From NCBI RefSeq assembly GCF_006439055.1, contig NZ_RCZC01000001.1, positions 496,001-560,000 of the forward strand: 64,000 bases of DNA, in the 5' to 3' direction. This DNA is from Sphingomonas glacialis. Lineage in GTDB: Bacteria > Pseudomonadota > Alphaproteobacteria > Sphingomonadales > Sphingomonadaceae. How positions within the stretch are numbered: position 1 is the stretch's first letter; each line of letters opens with the position of its first letter. A program made the translations under genes and the position numbers. The notes beneath the pieces are model-generated. The model made no database searches, was not told the DNA's origin, and saw only the letters and a program-made list of their open reading frames with translations. This document shows positions 1 through 7,553 of this stretch, one piece after another.

Positions 1-1086
1 GCTGGCCTTGCGCGCACCGCATTGCGCTGGGCCGGGGTGAAAGGCGCACCCTGGGCGAGCGTCGCGACCGGTCTCCTGATCGGCCTGCCGCTGTTCTTCG
101 AAACCGGGCTGGTGCTGCTCCTGCCGATCGTGGCCGCCGCCGCCGCCGCGCTGCCGAGCGGCGCGAACCAGGACGCCGCCAAGCTGCGCCTGATGCTCTC
201 GGCGCTCGCCGGGCTGTCGGTGGTCCACGCGCTCGTGCCGCCGCATCCCGGTCCGCTGCTCGCGGTCGAGATGCTCCATGCCGATCTGCTGCGCACGCTC
301 GGCTACGGCCTGCTCGTCGGCATCCCGACCGCGATCGTCGCCGGGCCGGTGCTCGCCAAATTCACCGCGCGCGGCATCACGCTCGCGCCGCCGATGCTCG
401 CACCCAATGTGATCGAGATGCCCGCCCCGGCGAACTGGCGCGCGCTGCTCGTCGTGCTGATGCCCGTCGTGCTGATCGCTGCGGGGCAGGCCGTCGCGCT
501 GCTCCCACCCGCGCTCGCACCGCGCTTCGCCATCCTCGCAGTGGCGAGCAACCCGGTGCTCGCGCTGCTGATCGCGTGCCTCGCCGCGTTGCCGCTGCTC
601 TTCGGCCGCCGCATCGGCGACGCCAAGGTGCAGGAGGCGATCTGGAGCGAGACGATGCTCCCGGCAGGCGCGATCCTGCTCGCGATCGGCGCTGGCGGCG
701 CGTTGAAGCAGGTGCTCGTCACGGCAGGGCTTTCGGACCTGCTCGCGCGCGTCGCGACCGGCGGGCCGCTGTCGCCGATCGTGCTCGCCTGGCTCGTCGC
801 GGTGTGCATCCGCCTCGCCACCGGCTCGGCGACGGTCGCGACGATCACCACCGCGGGGATCATGCCGGCGTTCGTCGCCGCCTCGGGCGCATCGCCCGAA
901 TGGATCGTGCTCGCGATCGGCGCGGGCTCGCTGTTCTTCAGCCATGTCAACGATCCCGGCTTCTGGCTGGTGAAGAGCTATCTCGGCATCGACACCGCCT
1001 CGACCTTCAAGACCTGGTCGGTGATGGAGACGGTCGTTTCGGTGATGGGGCTGGCGTTGATCCTCGTCGCCAGTCAGCTATTCTGA
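1..1086 (+). CDS. GntP-family gluconate/organic-acid permease (5' end outside window)
   Basis: The reading frame is open from the first base and ends with TGA at 1084-1086, so at least 354 residues are present. GntP transporters are about 440-450 aa, so roughly the first 80-90 residues lie upstream; the TTG near base 22 is not the real start. The protein is almost entirely hydrophobic, with about ten membrane-spanning stretches. The C-terminal part, with GSATVATITTAGIMPAF followed by FSHVNDPGFW, is characteristic of GntP/DsdX/IdnT proton symporters for gluconate and related sugar acids. It lies 24 bp before a GntR-type regulator and about 2.6 kb from a gluconokinase, which fits gluconate uptake in the inner membrane. 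Substrate assignment is inference; family assignment is fairly secure. Confidence 0.85.
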   Translation, partial: AGLARTALRWAGVKGAPWASVATGLLIGLPLFFETGLVLLLPIVAAAAAALPSGANQDAAKLRLMLSALAGLSVVHALVPPHPGPLLAVEMLHADLLRTLGYGLLVGIPTAIVAGPVLAKFTARGITLAPPMLAPNVIEMPAPANWRALLVVLMPVVLIAAGQAVALLPPALAPRFAILAVASNPVLALLIACLAALPLLFGRRIGDAKVQEAIWSETMLPAGAILLAIGAGGALKQVLVTAGLSDLLARVATGGPLSPIVLAWLVAVCIRLATGSATVATITTAGIMPAFVAASGASPEWIVLAIGAGSLFFSHVNDPGFWLVKSYLGIDTASTFKTWSVMETVVSVMGLALILVASQLF

Positions 1087-1110
1087 CGCGATGCGACGCG
1101 GGACGAAGCC

Positions 1111-1788
1111 ATGAGCGAGGGGCGGCTGGCCGACCGGGCCTATGCCGGGATCGTCGAGATCATCAACAAGGATGCGCTCGCGGTCGGCGATCGGCTGCCC
1201 TCGGAGGCGCGGCTCGCCGAGCTGTTCGGCATGTCGCGCACGATCGTGCGCGAGGCGCTCGTCCGGCTCGCCTCCGACGGCATCACCGAGGCGCGGCGCG
1301 GCGCGGGCTCGTTCGTCAAGGGACGCCCGTCGGACCGGCTGATCGCCTTCCTGCCGATGGATCATATGTCGGCGACCTTCGGCACCTACGAAGTCCGCTT
1401 CGTGCTCGAGGCCGAGGCCGCGCGGCTCGCCGCGTCGCGCCGCTCGAGCGAGGAAATGGCGGCGATCGACGCCGCGCTCGACGCTTTGCGCACCGCCCTG
1501 CTGTCGAGCGCGCCGGCGCATGACGAGGATATGGAGCTCCACCGCCGGATCATCCTGGCGACCGCCAACCCGGCCTTTCTGATCGCGTTCGAGGCGCTGT
1601 TCGCTGATGTCGACCGGATCATGCGCGCCGGCGTCGACATCTCGCGCTCGCGCCCGCCCGAGGTGATCGGCGCGATGCTGCGCGAGCATGAGATGCTCGT
1701 CGATGCGATCCGCCAGCAGGACGCCGACGGCGCCGCGCTAGCGATGCGCTGGCATCTGTCCGAGGGTCGGAAGCGGCTGCTGCCCTAG
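1111..1788 (+). CDS. GntR/FCD-family transcriptional regulator
   Basis: This 225-aa protein has an N-terminal winged helix-turn-helix (about residues 5-70: DRLPSEARLAELFGMSRTIV, then a wing ending in GAGSFV). The C-terminal alpha-helical domain (about 80-220) is of the FCD/FadR type and binds small organic acids, often with a metal; the pattern D-x3-H (EDMELHRRI) and later histidines (LREHEM, RWHLSEG) fit the metal-site residues of that domain. The start is ATG 1111, just downstream of the permease. By position it most likely represses the permease and/or gluconate genes in response to a sugar acid. The ligand is not known. Confidence 0.88.
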   Translation: MSEGRLADRAYAGIVEIINKDALAVGDRLPSEARLAELFGMSRTIVREALVRLASDGITEARRGAGSFVKGRPSDRLIAFLPMDHMSATFGTYEVRFVLEAEAARLAASRRSSEEMAAIDAALDALRTALLSSAPAHDEDMELHRRIILATANPAFLIAFEALFADVDRIMRAGVDISRSRPPEVIGAMLREHEMLVDAIRQQDADGAALAMRWHLSEGRKRLLP

Positions 1789-1946
1789 CGCTTTCGAAGA
1801 AGCACGCACCCCGGCGAAGGCCGGAGAACGGCGGCGGATCGAGCGCGCCTTTCATTGGCCGTAGACTCTTAAAGCTGCCATTCCACTTCCGACCAGTTGC
1901 AGACGTTCCAGGAGGCAGCGTATGCTACTCGACCTGGGAGACTGTA

Positions 1947-2309
1947 ATGTTCGGCTGGTTTAGAAAACGGGATGAACGTCTACAACCCGAGGCTCATTGG
2001 ACGGTTTTAGTAGAACCGGACCGAATTCAGGTTACGGACAATGCGTGAAACACGGCTGCGCTTGCAAAGGTTGACTTAGCGGGCGTAGCGATTGAGACAA
2101 ACGATACGGGCCCTTGGGGAGCCGACGTCTGGTGGTTTATGTTCGGAGCCGACGAACGGCTCTCATGTTCGTTCCCACAGGGAGCAACAGGTGAAAGCGC
2201 GGCGCTTGATTACCTCATGAAGCTACCTGACTTCGACTATGGGCAGATGGCCCTAGCGATGGGCTCGACTGCGAACGCCAGTTTTCCTGTGTGGACTAAG
2301 GTCCGTTGA
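1947..2309 (+). pseudogene. Small conserved protein of unknown function, interrupted by one in-frame TGA
   Basis: From ATG 1947 the frame runs 33 codons to TGA at 2046-2048 and then continues without another stop for 86 codons to TGA 2307-2309. Read through, it gives a coherent about 120-aa acidic, tryptophan-rich protein: start MFGWFRKRDERLQPEAHWTV, core GPWGADVWWFMFGADERL, end with LPDFDYGQMALAMGS then TANASFPVWTKVR. The pattern of a GPWG-D core, a glutamine/glycine turn, LP-FD and A-M-ST-NA-F-W resembles a small uncharacterised family I recall from proteobacterial genomes (from memory, unverified). A single base change (GGA or CGA to TGA) would explain the break. Base composition is visibly more AT-rich than in neighbouring genes, suggesting an acquired islet. 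Confidence 0.55.
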
Positions 2310-2350
2310 CGACCACTTGCGGACGTTCGCAGATAATTTAGTTTGGCGCG

Positions 2351-2713
2351 ATGAAGCATGTCGCGCCCACCCGAGGAATAGGCAGGGAATTGCTGGCAGT
2401 CGCCGCAATCGGGTTGATCGGGTTCGTTTATTTGGGCGGCAATTGGGAGACACGCGCGCCCACTTTCGCGCTTGGCCGCGTCATGAGTTTCGGCCTCGTC
2501 GAACAGAAGAATTATGGACAGATCGGCAGCGTCCTTAGGGCTAAGGTCGCGCTGCCTGATAATGAGATTGTCTCCGTTTCGCTTTCCAACGGATCGCTTT
2601 GTCGCGCGGGTTCGCCAATTGAAATCGAGGAGGCGCACACGCTTTTTGGCTCTCGTTTCAAGCCCGGCGTCCGCGAGTGTGGAATGCTCGCTTCGCACGC
2701 TGTCGATAGATAG
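2351..2713 (+). CDS. Hypothetical small membrane-anchored protein
   Basis: This 120-aa ORF starts at ATG 2351. Residues about 12-30 (ELLAVAAIGLIGFVYLGG) form one transmembrane helix or signal anchor. The remainder looks like a small beta-rich domain (FGLVEQKNYGQIGSVLRAKV, VSVSLSNGSLCRAGSPIEIE). No family is recognised. It lies in the same AT-richer islet as the broken gene upstream (gap 41 bp), and neither strand around it resembles the high-GC codon use of the window. A 153-residue ORF exists antisense but has no domain features. Real coding status is moderately likely; function unknown. Confidence 0.5.
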   Translation: MKHVAPTRGIGRELLAVAAIGLIGFVYLGGNWETRAPTFALGRVMSFGLVEQKNYGQIGSVLRAKVALPDNEIVSVSLSNGSLCRAGSPIEIEEAHTLFGSRFKPGVRECGMLASHAVDR

Positions 2714-2788
2714 CGGTTCGTCCGCTCACCACCAATCCCTGCCGTTCAGCGCACACATAGACGGCTGCGAATTTTATGGATTCACGGC

Positions 2789-3706
2789 TTAGTTCGGCAA
2801 AAGCTCGGTCGTACTGCTCGGCGTCGCGCGCGTGCCGCCGCCGGGCACCAGCCAGCCGCCATCGCCGAGCCAGTCGGCCAGCCGGTCGGGCCAATGCTGC
2901 AACCCAACGCGCTCGGCATGCATCGCGACGTTGAAGCCGTGGTCAGTGTCGGCGAACAGGTGCAGCTCGGCCGAGACGTGCGCGTCGCGCAATTGCTGGT
3001 AGAGCGTGAGCGTCGGCGCCGCGCAGCACGCATCGAGCGTCCCCGCCGCCAGGAACGCCGGCGGCGCCCCCGCCACCGCCCGCGCGGGCACGCCGAGCGG
3101 CCCGGGATAGATCAGCACCTGGAAATCGGGCCGGCCATCGACCCGGTCGATCGCGTCGATCGACGGGGTCACGGGCGCGGGATTGTCGGCGACGAGCGAC
3201 ACCAGCTCGCCCCCCGCCGAAAACCCCATCAACCCGATGCGATGCGGATCGACACCGTACTCAGCGGAGTGCGCGCGCACATAGCGCACCGCACGCCGCG
3301 CATCGGCGGCGGCATCGCGCTCGATCTGGTACGCCGAGCCCGCTTCGCGCGCGAGCCGGTACTTCAGCACGAACACCGTCACGCCGAAGCGATTGAGCGT
3401 GCGCGCCGGCATCAGCCCCTCATTCACCCACACCAGCATCTTGTGCCCACCGCCCGGCGCTATGATGATCGCCGCGCCATTGGCATGCGCGCGATCGGCG
3501 CGCAGTACCGTCAGCGTCGGGCGATGCACGCTGCGGACATAGCTGTTCTCGACGATCTCGGGCGCGTCACGCAAAGGATCGGCACCGGGCGGACCATCGG
3601 GCCAGAGCGGCACCACGCTCGGCGCGACAGTCGGAACCAAGGCCGGCCCCTGTGCCGCCAGCGGCGCGGCGCAGCAGAGCGCGACCACAAGCCCCAGCGC
3701 CCGCAT
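2789..3706 (-). CDS. Secreted alpha/beta-hydrolase, acetyl-xylan-esterase-like
   Basis: This is a 305-aa protein with a signal peptide (MRALGLVVALCCAAPLAAQG). The alpha/beta-hydrolase elements are the oxyanion loop IIAPGGGHKM (about 80-90), nucleophile Ser163 in GFSAGGE, Asp225 in AGTLDA and His256 in DTDHGF. This matches the BD-FAE/Axe-type esterase group that removes acetyl or other acyl groups from polysaccharides. Start ATG 3706 shares one base with the TGA of the upstream kinase gene (TGATG), so the two are translationally coupled. A longer upstream extension in this frame overlaps the kinase and is not coding. With the beta-helix enzymes and TonB receptor nearby, a role in de-esterifying an imported oligosaccharide is likely. 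Confidence 0.8.
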   Translation of the reverse strand: MRALGLVVALCCAAPLAAQGPALVPTVAPSVVPLWPDGPPGADPLRDAPEIVENSYVRSVHRPTLTVLRADRAHANGAAIIIAPGGGHKMLVWVNEGLMPARTLNRFGVTVFVLKYRLAREAGSAYQIERDAAADARRAVRYVRAHSAEYGVDPHRIGLMGFSAGGELVSLVADNPAPVTPSIDAIDRVDGRPDFQVLIYPGPLGVPARAVAGAPPAFLAAGTLDACCAAPTLTLYQQLRDAHVSAELHLFADTDHGFNVAMHAERVGLQHWPDRLADWLGDGGWLVPGGGTRATPSSTTELLPN

Positions 3707-4266
3707 CACGCCTGCGCCGCATCGCCAGCGTGATCGCACGCCAGCCACGCCAGCGCCTCGCGGCACAGCCGCTCGGGCGGCGCGCTCGCATCGAGCGTGG
3801 TCGCCGCCTCGTCGGGCCCGAGCCGCTCGAGCGTCTCGAGCTGGCTCGTCAACAGGCTGCTCGGCATATAGTGACCGGGGCGATTGCCGAGCCGCCGGCG
3901 CAACTCCTCGGGCGTGCCGTCGAGCAGCAAGAACCGCGTCGGCGCGCCGATCGCTGTGACGAGCCGATCGCGATAGCTGCGGCGCAGCGCCGAGCACGCT
4001 GCCACCGCCACGCCGGTCGCGCGCACCTCGGCGCCGATCGCCGCGCCCAGCCGGTCGAGCCACGGCCAGCGATCGGCATCGTCGAGCGGCTGCCCGCTGC
4101 GCATCTTCGCCACCGCCGCGGCGGCATGGTACGAATCGCCCTCGAGGAACGGCGCATCGAGCGCGCCAGCGAGCACCGCGCCGAGCGTCGATTTGCCGCT
4201 GCCGCTGACCCCCATGACGATCACCGCCAGCGGCGCGATCCCTCGATGCTTGACTGCCCGTTGCAA
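3706..4266 (-). CDS. gntK: Gluconokinase
   Basis: This enzyme phosphorylates D-gluconate to 6-phosphogluconate with ATP in the cytoplasm. The P-loop MGVSGSGKST sits near the N-terminus, followed by GALDAPFLEGDSYHA (the gluconate-binding region with the conserved D-x-x-H), then DDADRWPWL, and SSLLTSQLETLERLGPDEA toward the C-terminus, all typical of the short GntK family (about 175 aa). I prefer TTG 4266 (186 aa), because GGGGA lies 6 nt upstream and the domain begins a few residues later. An ATG at 4326 would add a 20-residue arginine-rich leader not seen in the family. Its TGA overlaps the esterase start by one base. Together with the GntP permease it completes gluconate uptake and activation. 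Confidence 0.85.
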   Translation of the reverse strand: MQRAVKHRGIAPLAVIVMGVSGSGKSTLGAVLAGALDAPFLEGDSYHAAAAVAKMRSGQPLDDADRWPWLDRLGAAIGAEVRATGVAVAACSALRRSYRDRLVTAIGAPTRFLLLDGTPEELRRRLGNRPGHYMPSSLLTSQLETLERLGPDEAATTLDASAPPERLCREALAWLACDHAGDAAQA

Positions 4267-4445
4267 AGATTGTCCCCAAAACCGGACGGAGCCGCGACGC
4301 GTCGCGCCGGCCCGGGCCTTTCGCATCGCCTGATACCGCTGGCTATGCCCGCCTGGGAACTACGACCATCGTCGCGGATGGCAGGCCCGTTTCGGGGGCC
4401 TATTCCCAGCCTCGGCCAGGCGCGCACGTGCCGGTCGTAAAGGGT

Positions 4446-4463
4446 AATGTTAACGTGAACATT
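4446..4463 (+). promoter_or_regulatory. Putative LacI-family operator
   Basis: The 18-bp sequence AATGTTAACGTGAACATT is palindromic at 16 of 18 positions with a central CG, the hallmark of LacI/GalR-type operators. It lies immediately upstream of, and overlapping, the GTG start of the first beta-helix/lactonase gene. No LacI-type gene is in the window, so any regulator must be encoded elsewhere. Confidence 0.45.
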
Positions 4464-7400
4464 CGAACAGCCATGCTGGTGACGACCGCGGTAGCGCTGC
4501 TGGCCCCCGTCGTCGCGCACGCGGAATCGCCCTCGACGCTCGCCACGCCTCCGGCCGATCCGCGCGCGGTCACCGTCGCGGGCGCCAATGACGGCCGCGC
4601 CGACGCGACCAACGCGATCCAGCGCGCAATCGACGCCGCGCGCAGCACCGGCGGCACGCGCAGCGGCGAAGGCATCGTCTTCCTCCCCTCGGGCCGCTAT
4701 CGCCTGACGCGCAGCATCCTCGTTCCACCCGGCGTGCGGATCTTCGGCGTCGGGCCAACGCGCCCGGTGCTCGTGCTCGGCGATGCGACCCCCGGCTTCC
4801 AGACCGGCGTCGCGACCATGGTCGTGTTCACCGGCGGCGACCAATATCAGGTCGGCAAGGTTCCCGTCCCCGTGCCCACCGTGGTCCCGTCGCGCGACGA
4901 CGTGCGCGACGCCAATTCGGCGACCTTCTATTCGGCGATGAGCAATGTCGACGTCGAGATCGGCGCGGGCAATCCGGCCGCCGCCGCGGTACGCTTCCGC
5001 GTCGCGCAGCACGCCTTTCTCAGCCATATGGACTTCCGTCTGGGCTCGGCCTTTGCCGGCGTCTACCAGGCGGGCAACGTCATGGAGGACGTCCACTTCC
5101 ATGGCGGGCGCTACGGCATCGTCACCGAAAAGACCTCGCCCGCGTGGCAGTTCACGCTGATCGATTCGAGCTTCGACCATCAGCGCGACGCCGCGATCCG
5201 CGAGCATGAGGTCGACCTCACGCTCGTCAACGTCGCGATCCGCGACACGCCGGTCGGGATCGACATCGACCCCGGCTATAGCGACTCGCTGTGGGGCAAG
5301 GGCGTCCGCTTCGAGCGCATCTCGCGCGCCGCGGTGACGATCAGCCGCGAGGGCAGCGCCTTCACCCAGATCGGCTTCGACAATGCGCTCGCCACCGACA
5401 CGCCGGTGTTCGCGCGCTTCCGCGAGAGCGGCAAGACCGTCGCCGGGGCGGGACGCAGCTACCGCGTCGCGACCTTCTCGCACGGCCTCGCGGTGCCGAC
5501 GCTCGGCGCGACCGGCCGGATCGCGACCGATGCGCAGATCACCCCGCTCGCCGCGCTGCCAGCGCCGCGCGCCAACGCGATCCGCGCGCTCCCCGCGGTC
5601 GCGCAGTGGAGCAACGTCCGCGATCTCGGCGCGCGCGGCGACGGCACCACCGACGACAGCGCCGCGCTCCAGCGCGCGATCGACACGCACCGCGTGCTCT
5701 ATTTTCCGGTCGGCTTCTACCGCGTCACCACGACGCTCAAGCTGCGCCCCGACACCGTGCTGCTCGGGCTCCACCCCGCGCTGACCCAGCTCGTCCTCCC
5801 CGACTCGAACCCCGCGCATGCCGGCGTCGGCAACGTCGTGCCGATCCTCGAGACCCCCAAGGGCGGCGACAACATCCTGTCCGGCCTCGGCCTGTTTACC
5901 GGCCGCATCAACCCGCGCGCCTCGGCTTTGCTGTGGAAATCGGGCGCGAATTCACTGGTCGACGACGTCAAGATCATGGGCGGCGGCGGCACCCCGACCG
6001 CCGACGGCCTGCCGCTCAGCGCGCGCGGTGCGCACAGCGGCGATCCGGTCGCCGACAATCGCTGGGACGCGCAATATCCTAGCATCTGGGTCACCGACGG
6101 CGGCGGCGGCACCTTCGCCGATGTGTGGACGCCCAACACCTTCGCGCAGGCCGGCTTCACCGTCACCGACACCAAGACGCCGGGGCATGTCTACGAACTC
6201 TCGGCCGAGCACCACGTTCGAAACGAGATCGTGCTCGACGGCGTGGAGAACTGGGAATTCCTCGCGCCGCAGACCGAGCAGGAAGTCGGCGAAGGGATGG
6301 ATGCGACCTCGCTCGACATCCGCAACTCGCGCAACCTGCTGTTCGCCAATTATCACAGCTACCGCGTGACGCGGACCTTCCACCCGGCGGCCTCCGCGGT
6401 GAAGCTGACCAACGCGTCGGACATCCGCTTCCGCAACGTCCACATCAATGCCGAGAGCGGCATCGCGAGCTGCCAGGCAGACGGCTGCGGCACCTATCTG
6501 CGCGTCAGCAAATTCCCGTTCGAAAATGCGATCCAGGACAAGACGCGCCACCTCGAAGTCCGCGAGCGCGAGTTCGCCCGGCTCGACATTCCCGCCACGC
6601 CAGCACCGGCGGCAGCCCCCACCTCGCTCCCCGGCATAGGCCCGGTGCGCAAACTCGAAAGCGGCTTCTTCTCGATCTCGGGCGCCGCGGTCGATGCCGC
6701 GGGCGCGCTCTATTTCGTCGAGCATCGCTTCCAGCGGATCTATCGCTGGAGCCCCGCCGCCGGGCTCGAGATCGTCCGCGACGCCGCGCTCGATCCGGTC
6801 AACCTCGCGGTCGAGCGGTCGGGCAAACTGCTCGTGCAATCCTCGCTTGGCGCCGAGGGCAGCGTCTACGCCTTCGACCCCGCCGGGCCGAAGACCGACG
6901 TCACGCTCATCGCCCCGACCCCGGTCGCCGCGCACCCCGGCGCGGACACGCTGCTGCCGGGCAATTGGTGGAACAACGGCGAATTCCGCGACCAGTATGA
7001 CGCGAAGACCGACCATTTCACCACGCTCGGCGAAATGTTCGCGCGCGATGCCGCCACCCCCAAGCCGCGCGAATATGTCTCGCCCGATGGCAGCCTCGTG
7101 CTCCCGGCGTTCCGCGTCTGGCAGCAGGGCACGCCCGACCATGTCGGCTGGCGCTTCTCCGACACGCTCGACGCCTACAGCCTGGTCGGCGCCCGCATCG
7201 GCACGCGCGTCTATGCCAGCAACGAATCCGAAGGCCGCGTCTACAGCGCGCTGGTCGGCGCCGGCGGGACGCTCGGCGACCTCAAACCCTTTGCCGAACG
7301 CGCCGGCGAGAGCGTCGCGGTCGATGCGCAGGGCCGCGTGTTCATCGCGAACGGGCAGGTCTTCGTCCACGCCCCCGACGGCCGCGAGATCGGCCGGATC

Positions 7401-7532
7401 GATGTGCCGGAACGCCCGCTGCAGCTGATCTTCGGCGGCGCCGACAAGGCCACGCTGTTCATCCTGACGCACCATTCGCTCTACGCCGTGGCGATGCCGG
7501 GGGGCACGTCAGGCCACTCTAACAACAACTAG
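4455..7532 (+). CDS. Secreted tandem beta-helix (pectate-lyase-3/GH55-like) protein with SMP-30-like propeller, paralogue 1
   Basis: This is a protein of about 1,025 aa with signal peptide MNIRTAMLVTTAVALLAPVV ending AHA. The first right-handed beta-helix domain starts near residue 35 (DPRAVTVAGANDGRADATNA); a second begins near 385 (WSNVRDLGARGDGTTDDSAA). Both carry the 'GA-GDG-TDDT-A-Q-AID' signature of the pectate_lyase_3 fold, and the two-helix arrangement resembles GH55 beta-1,3-glucanases. From about residue 728 an SMP-30/gluconolactonase-like beta-propeller follows (FSISGAAVDAAGALYFVEHR; DPVNLAVERSGKLL). GTG 4455 gives the cleanest signal peptide; GTG 4428 and ATG 4473 are alternatives. 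The TonB receptor starts 21 bp downstream, so both are probably one operon. Glycoside hydrolase versus lyase activity and substrate are undetermined. Confidence 0.8.
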   Translation: MNIRTAMLVTTAVALLAPVVAHAESPSTLATPPADPRAVTVAGANDGRADATNAIQRAIDAARSTGGTRSGEGIVFLPSGRYRLTRSILVPPGVRIFGVGPTRPVLVLGDATPGFQTGVATMVVFTGGDQYQVGKVPVPVPTVVPSRDDVRDANSATFYSAMSNVDVEIGAGNPAAAAVRFRVAQHAFLSHMDFRLGSAFAGVYQAGNVMEDVHFHGGRYGIVTEKTSPAWQFTLIDSSFDHQRDAAIREHEVDLTLVNVAIRDTPVGIDIDPGYSDSLWGKGVRFERISRAAVTISREGSAFTQIGFDNALATDTPVFARFRESGKTVAGAGRSYRVATFSHGLAVPTLGATGRIATDAQITPLAALPAPRANAIRALPAVAQWSNVRDLGARGDGTTDDSAALQRAIDTHRVLYFPVGFYRVTTTLKLRPDTVLLGLHPALTQLVLPDSNPAHAGVGNVVPILETPKGGDNILSGLGLFTGRINPRASALLWKSGANSLVDDVKIMGGGGTPTADGLPLSARGAHSGDPVADNRWDAQYPSIWVTDGGGGTFADVWTPNTFAQAGFTVTDTKTPGHVYELSAEHHVRNEIVLDGVENWEFLAPQTEQEVGEGMDATSLDIRNSRNLLFANYHSYRVTRTFHPAASAVKLTNASDIRFRNVHINAESGIASCQADGCGTYLRVSKFPFENAIQDKTRHLEVREREFARLDIPATPAPAAAPTSLPGIGPVRKLESGFFSISGAAVDAAGALYFVEHRFQRIYRWSPAAGLEIVRDAALDPVNLAVERSGKLLVQSSLGAEGSVYAFDPAGPKTDVTLIAPTPVAAHPGADTLLPGNWWNNGEFRDQYDAKTDHFTTLGEMFARDAATPKPREYVSPDGSLVLPAFRVWQQGTPDHVGWRFSDTLDAYSLVGARIGTRVYASNESEGRVYSALVGAGGTLGDLKPFAERAGESVAVDAQGRVFIANGQVFVHAPDGREIGRIDVPERPLQLIFGGADKATLFILTHHSLYAVAMPGGTSGHSNNN

Positions 7533-7553
7533 AAAAAACAGGTGAGGACCAAC

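Noticed and set aside
2046..2048. Selenocysteine codon in the interrupted small gene
   Set aside because: No SECIS-like hairpin is evident just downstream, no selenoprotein genes are nearby, and a simple nonsense mutation is more likely.
2237..2698. A 153-residue minus-strand ORF in the AT-richer islet
   Set aside because: It overlaps a plus-strand ORF with a clear membrane segment and has no features of its own.
4267..4326. N-terminal extension of gluconokinase to ATG 4326
   Set aside because: The added residues are arginine-rich and absent from the family; TTG 4266 has a ribosome-binding site and the right length.
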